This document shows, one piece after another, positions 61,260-64,000 of a stretch of DNA of 64,000 bases (position 1 is the stretch's first letter; each line of letters begins with the position of its first letter). The position numbers and the translations under genes are program-made. The stretch covers positions 1 through 64,000 of the forward strand of contig SHVR01000001.1 of NCBI GenBank assembly GCA_009694185.1. Reading direction: 5' to 3'. The DNA comes from Alphaproteobacteria bacterium. GTDB taxonomy: Bacteria; Pseudomonadota; Alphaproteobacteria; SHVR01. The notes under the pieces were generated by a model. It did not search any database and was not told where the DNA came from. It saw only the letters and a list, made by a program, of their open reading frames with translations.

Positions 61260-62516
61260 TCAGCACAGCCGGTCCACTGCCTTGGCAAGTGCGGCCCGAT
61301 GGTCGGGATGGGCGATGGCGATCATGGCCGCCGCGCGCTCCTCGAGCGTGCGGCCCCTGAGTTCGGCCACGCCATATTCGGTCACCACGGCATCGGCGTC
61401 GCTCCGGGGCGTCGTCACCGGCCCGTCGAGGCGCGCCACGATATTGGATCGCCCGCGCGTTGAAGATGCGAGCGTGATGATGCCGCGCCCGCGTTTGGTC
61501 CGGACGGCGGCGCGTTGATATTCCGCCTGGCCGCCGACGGCGCCGATGCTGCGCCCGGCGACAGCCTCGGCGCCCACCTGGCCGGTCAGGTCCGCCTGGA
61601 TGGCGGAGTTGATCGCGACCAGGCTGCCGAATTGGCCCAGTACGCCCATGCCATGGGTATAGTCCGTGCCCATGAGCTTGAGCGCAGGGTTGCGGTGGGC
61701 GAAATCGTAGAGCCGTTTGGTGCCATAGAGCGCGGTTGCGACACTCACCCCGGGGTCGATCTCCTTATAGCGGTTGGTGACGGCACCCGCTTCCACCAGG
61801 TCGACGAAGCTATCGGCGAGCGAGCCCGAATGGACGCCGAGATCGCGCCGCCCCCCAAGGCGCCGGGCGATGGCGTCCGGGATGGCGCCCACACCATATT
61901 GCAGCGTCGCCCGATCGGGCACGAGCCGGGCCACATGCCCGGCAATGGCGTCTTCGAGAGGCCCCGCCGGGGGTGCCCGCCACTCCAGGAGTGGCCGCGA
62001 GACCGGCACCACATAGTCGAAGCGCCGGCCATCGACGACGCCATCGCCGAAGGTCCAGGGCGCCCGGTCGTTGATCTCGGCCACCACGATGCGCGCATGC
62101 GCCATGGCGGCGGGGAGATGGTGGACCGTCACACCAAGGCTGTGCCGGCCCTCGCCGTCGGCCGGCGTGGCTTGCAGGAAAACCACATCCGGGCGCAACA
62201 GGCCGCGTTCGATGAGCTGGATGGGTTCGGAGAAATGCGCGGGGATGATCCGGAGCCGGCCCTTGTCCGCCAAATGGCGGTTGTTGCCATAGGCGCCGAG
62301 CGAGACGAAACCAAGCGGCGTCGCGGCCGCCCGCTCGGGTGTCTCGGAAATCGTGTAGTCGAGGAACACCCGCACATTCGGGAGCGTCGCGGCCTGGTCA
62401 ACGAGGGCCTGGGCGAGGCTGGTCGGCTCGGCTCCCACCTGGTCCAACAGCACCAGGTCGCCGGGCCTGAGGATGGTGGCGAGGTCGAGGCGGTCGGCAT
62501 CGAGGGTGATCGCCAT
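61260..62516 (-). CDS. Acetyl-CoA hydrolase/4-hydroxybutyrate CoA-transferase family protein
   Basis: A 418-aa family I/II-type CoA-transferase. It has NVRVFLDYTISETPERAA, LQATPADGEGRHSLGVTVHHLPAAMAHA, LQYGVGAIPDAIARRLGGRRDLGVHSGSLADSFVDL and the C-terminal VVTEYGVAELRGRTLEERA. In well-studied members the motif reads HSE or HTE and holds the glutamate that forms the CoA thioester. Here the position reads HSG. Activity may be lost, or another Glu may be used. ATG 62516 is chosen over TTG 62537. The VOC gene ends 26 bases upstream on the same strand. Confidence 0.88.
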   Translation of the reverse strand: MAITLDADRLDLATILRPGDLVLLDQVGAEPTSLAQALVDQAATLPNVRVFLDYTISETPERAAATPLGFVSLGAYGNNRHLADKGRLRIIPAHFSEPIQLIERGLLRPDVVFLQATPADGEGRHSLGVTVHHLPAAMAHARIVVAEINDRAPWTFGDGVVDGRRFDYVVPVSRPLLEWRAPPAGPLEDAIAGHVARLVPDRATLQYGVGAIPDAIARRLGGRRDLGVHSGSLADSFVDLVEAGAVTNRYKEIDPGVSVATALYGTKRLYDFAHRNPALKLMGTDYTHGMGVLGQFGSLVAINSAIQADLTGQVGAEAVAGRSIGAVGGQAEYQRAAVRTKRGRGIITLASSTRGRSNIVARLDGPVTTPRSDADAVVTEYGVAELRGRTLEERAAAMIAIAHPDHRAALAKAVDRLC

Positions 62517-62542
62517 GGGGCTTGGTCCTACCCCCAATGTCC

Positions 62543-63307
62543 TCAGATCAGCCGGAAGCGCATGCCGGCGACCGTCACCACGTCGCCCGCGACGGCCGAG
62601 CCCCGCGCCCGGGCCTGGTCGAGCACCCGCGCCCGGTCGGCCACGACAAGATCGAGGGCGCCGAGGCCCTCGCCCCGGCCATCGGTCATGGGCACGAAGC
62701 GGAGCGTGGCGTCGTCGAGCCGGATTTCGGGCTGGCCCTGGGCGTTGGTCGCGACCGGCCGGTCGAGCACCCTTGCATAGCCCGCCGCGAGCTTGGCCGG
62801 ATCGTCGCCCTGCAATTCGGCGGCGCGCATCTTGGTGGCGAGCTTGCTGGCCGGCGTCAGCCGCCAGTCGGGGCCGGCCGGATGCCAGGGACCGTCCGGC
62901 GCGTCGCCGCCACCATCCCAGTCGACCGAGAGAATGGCGGGCGGCACGTCGCGGGGATGCAGTTGCAGGCCCTTATAGTCGCCGTGATCGGACTCATGCA
63001 CGATGCGGATGGCGAGCTCGCCGACCCGCCGCTTCAAGGGGGCCAGATCGTCGGTCTGGAGGATCACCATATAGCCGCCGTCACCCTGCCTTCGGTCGAG
63101 ATAGCGGCCCGCCGCCGTGCCGTCCTTGACCGGCGCCACCACTTCGAGAAAGTCGTTGCCGATGGGCATGAGGGCATTGTCGAGACCCCATTTGGCGACG
63201 CTCGGGTCCTTGTAGCAAACGCCGAGGCCGAACACCGCCGTGAGGTCGCCTACTGCCTGGTCGAGGTCGCGCGCGACGAGGCAGATCTGGCGCATCCGAA
63301 GCCGCAT
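62543..63307 (-). CDS. VOC family (glyoxalase-like) protein
   Basis: A 254-aa two-module VOC protein. MRQICLVARDLDQAVGDLTAVFGLGVCYKDP starts the first module, LMPIGNDFLEVVAP and GYMVILQTDDLAPLKRRV continue it, and a less regular second module runs from KLATKMRAAELQGDDPAKLAAGYARVLDRPV. The fold supports glyoxalase, extradiol dioxygenase or epimerase chemistry; metal residues are not clear enough to decide. It is first in a probable operon with the CoA-transferase and the luciferase-like oxidoreductase. Confidence 0.87.
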   Translation of the reverse strand: MRLRMRQICLVARDLDQAVGDLTAVFGLGVCYKDPSVAKWGLDNALMPIGNDFLEVVAPVKDGTAAGRYLDRRQGDGGYMVILQTDDLAPLKRRVGELAIRIVHESDHGDYKGLQLHPRDVPPAILSVDWDGGGDAPDGPWHPAGPDWRLTPASKLATKMRAAELQGDDPAKLAAGYARVLDRPVATNAQGQPEIRLDDATLRFVPMTDGRGEGLGALDLVVADRARVLDQARARGSAVAGDVVTVAGMRFRLI

Positions 63308-63406
63308 GGCTTGCTCCTACTTTCCCGGAATTGAGCAGGGTCAAGGCTAGGCGGCCCAGGGGATGCGATCAAGGTTGGCCACGAGGCGCAGTCAAAGGTG
63401 GATGCT

Positions 63407-63886
63407 ATGCCGTGGGTAGGCGCATTGCTGATCTTGGCCATGGCGGGAGCCACGGCCTGCACCGGTCCGGAGGTCGAGGTTCGCGTGCGCCATCCCGCGG
63501 ACGGGTCAATCCGCGCCGAGGCGGCCGATCGCGAAGAACTGCCACCGTGTGTAGAGCGGTCCCCACTCCCCAGCGTCTCCCGCGGCCGCGAGCTGGCCGA
63601 GAGCCATTGTGCCTTCGGCCACCAGATCGCGCCCGACCGGCCGAGCGACATCGAAGCCGCCACCTTCAGCTTCATGGAGATCGCCAATCAGCGGGGCCGC
63701 GAACGCAACTATTTCCGCCGTTTCTTGGCGACACCCCATTGGATCGACACGGCGACCCCGCAGCCGATTATCATGCCGGCGTTCTATCTGAATGAGGCCG
63801 AGCGCGAAGACGTCATTGCCCTCATCCTCTCCTATCAGGCGCGCTTTCAACCGGGCAGGCCACAGCGCCTCACGCCCTTCGAGTAA
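63407..63886 (+). CDS. Cytochrome c-like lipoprotein with CxxGH motif
   Basis: A 159-aa exported protein with a lipoprotein-type signal (PWVGALLILAMAGATACTG). The mature part looks like a monohaem cytochrome c: GRELAESHCAFGHQIAP aligns with the haem box, and PIIMPAFYLNEAEREDVIALILSYQ gives the axial Met and C-terminal helix. The second haem cysteine is replaced by Gly (CAFGH), a change reachable by one base (TGC to GGC). The protein may bind haem through one thioether, have lost haem, or reflect a sequencing error. ATG 63407 follows AAAGGTGG; GTG 63398 is an alternative. Confidence 0.72.
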   Translation: MPWVGALLILAMAGATACTGPEVEVRVRHPADGSIRAEAADREELPPCVERSPLPSVSRGRELAESHCAFGHQIAPDRPSDIEAATFSFMEIANQRGRERNYFRRFLATPHWIDTATPQPIIMPAFYLNEAEREDVIALILSYQARFQPGRPQRLTPFE

Positions 63887-63964
63887 GCGTGGCCGGTTGC
63901 GTGCCAGTCGTCGGGCGGGCTACAAGCGCCCAGTCGGATGTCGGTATTAGGTGGGGAACGGTGC

Positions 63965-64000
63965 ATGGCTTTCGTGGCGGCGGCGGCCGAGGGCCTCAAG
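63965..64000 (+). CDS. Possible start of a gene cut by the window end
   Basis: ATG 63965 opens MAFVAAAAEGLK and runs off the end. A GGTGGGG sequence lies 11 bases before it. Twelve codons do not allow recognition of a product, and the start itself is uncertain. Confidence 0.3.
   Translation, partial: MAFVAAAAEGLK

Overview
The window is about 64 kb of gene-dense, high-GC DNA from an alphaproteobacterium. The best lineage marker is a GcrA-type cell-cycle regulator (58534-58884) with two adjacent GANTC (CcrM-type) sites upstream. Gene content points to a metabolically versatile Rhodospirillales/Hyphomicrobiales-like heterotroph: ABC importers, type III CoA-transferases, amidohydrolases of the amidohydro_2 type, enoyl-CoA hydratases and amidases. 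I see no rRNA, CRISPR array, phage or transposase. Two genes (the large MscS channel and hyuA) are each broken by one base at a C/G run. In both cases a single-base correction restores a family-length protein, so assembly error is as likely as true decay.

Layout. 0.1-4.4 kb: recX, a frameshifted YbiO-size MscS channel, a MaoC-like dehydratase and a small membrane protein. 4.5-8.7 kb: two tandem amidohydrolases translationally coupled to a Rieske ferredoxin, then prolyl iminopeptidase and a PagL-like lipid A deacylase. 8.7-9.7 kb: tRNA-Arg(CCU), a HigBA toxin-antitoxin pair, and a decayed second copy of the same tRNA, which together resemble a minimal tRNA-targeted island. 9.7-15.2 kb: a complete five-gene peptide/opine-type ABC importer. 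15.2-23.3 kb: CoA-transferase, enoyl-CoA hydratase, a hydantoin-racemase-like protein lacking both catalytic cysteines, HyuA/HyuB and an amidase. 23.4-31.5 kb: an SDR with an insertion in its nucleotide-binding loop, three amidohydrolases, an enoyl-CoA hydratase, an epimerase, a CoA-transferase and an MBL hydrolase. 31.6-35.6 kb: a CorA-like membrane protein, an aquaporin and an SMP-30 lactonase.

35.6-43.3 kb is the most unusual part. It is a three-gene minus-strand operon read in the order response regulator (receiver plus DUF3369-like), then a 955-aa NarK-type transporter fused to a cyclic-nucleotide-binding domain and a histidine kinase, then a 1286-aa molybdopterin oxidoreductase fused to a ferredoxin-NAD(P) reductase and a plant-type [2Fe-2S] ferredoxin. 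I infer a compact import, sense and reduce module for nitrate or a similar oxyanion.

43.5-57 kb: two polar-amino-acid ABC importers bracket amino-acid and acid catabolism genes (D-amino-acid dehydrogenase, 2-hydroxyacid dehydrogenase, enolase-superfamily enzyme, allantoinase-like deacetylase, PaaK-like ligase, amidase). 56.8-64 kb: PKHD dioxygenase, DUF1330, gcrA, DUF1028, CMD protein, luciferase-like monooxygenase, a CoA-transferase lacking its expected glutamate, a VOC protein and a c-type-cytochrome-like lipoprotein with a CxxGH motif in place of CxxCH. Start codons were chosen from Shine-Dalgarno-like sequence, ATGA overlaps and family length, because the ORF track also opens frames at GTG and TTG. 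All family assignments were made by eye without database searches.
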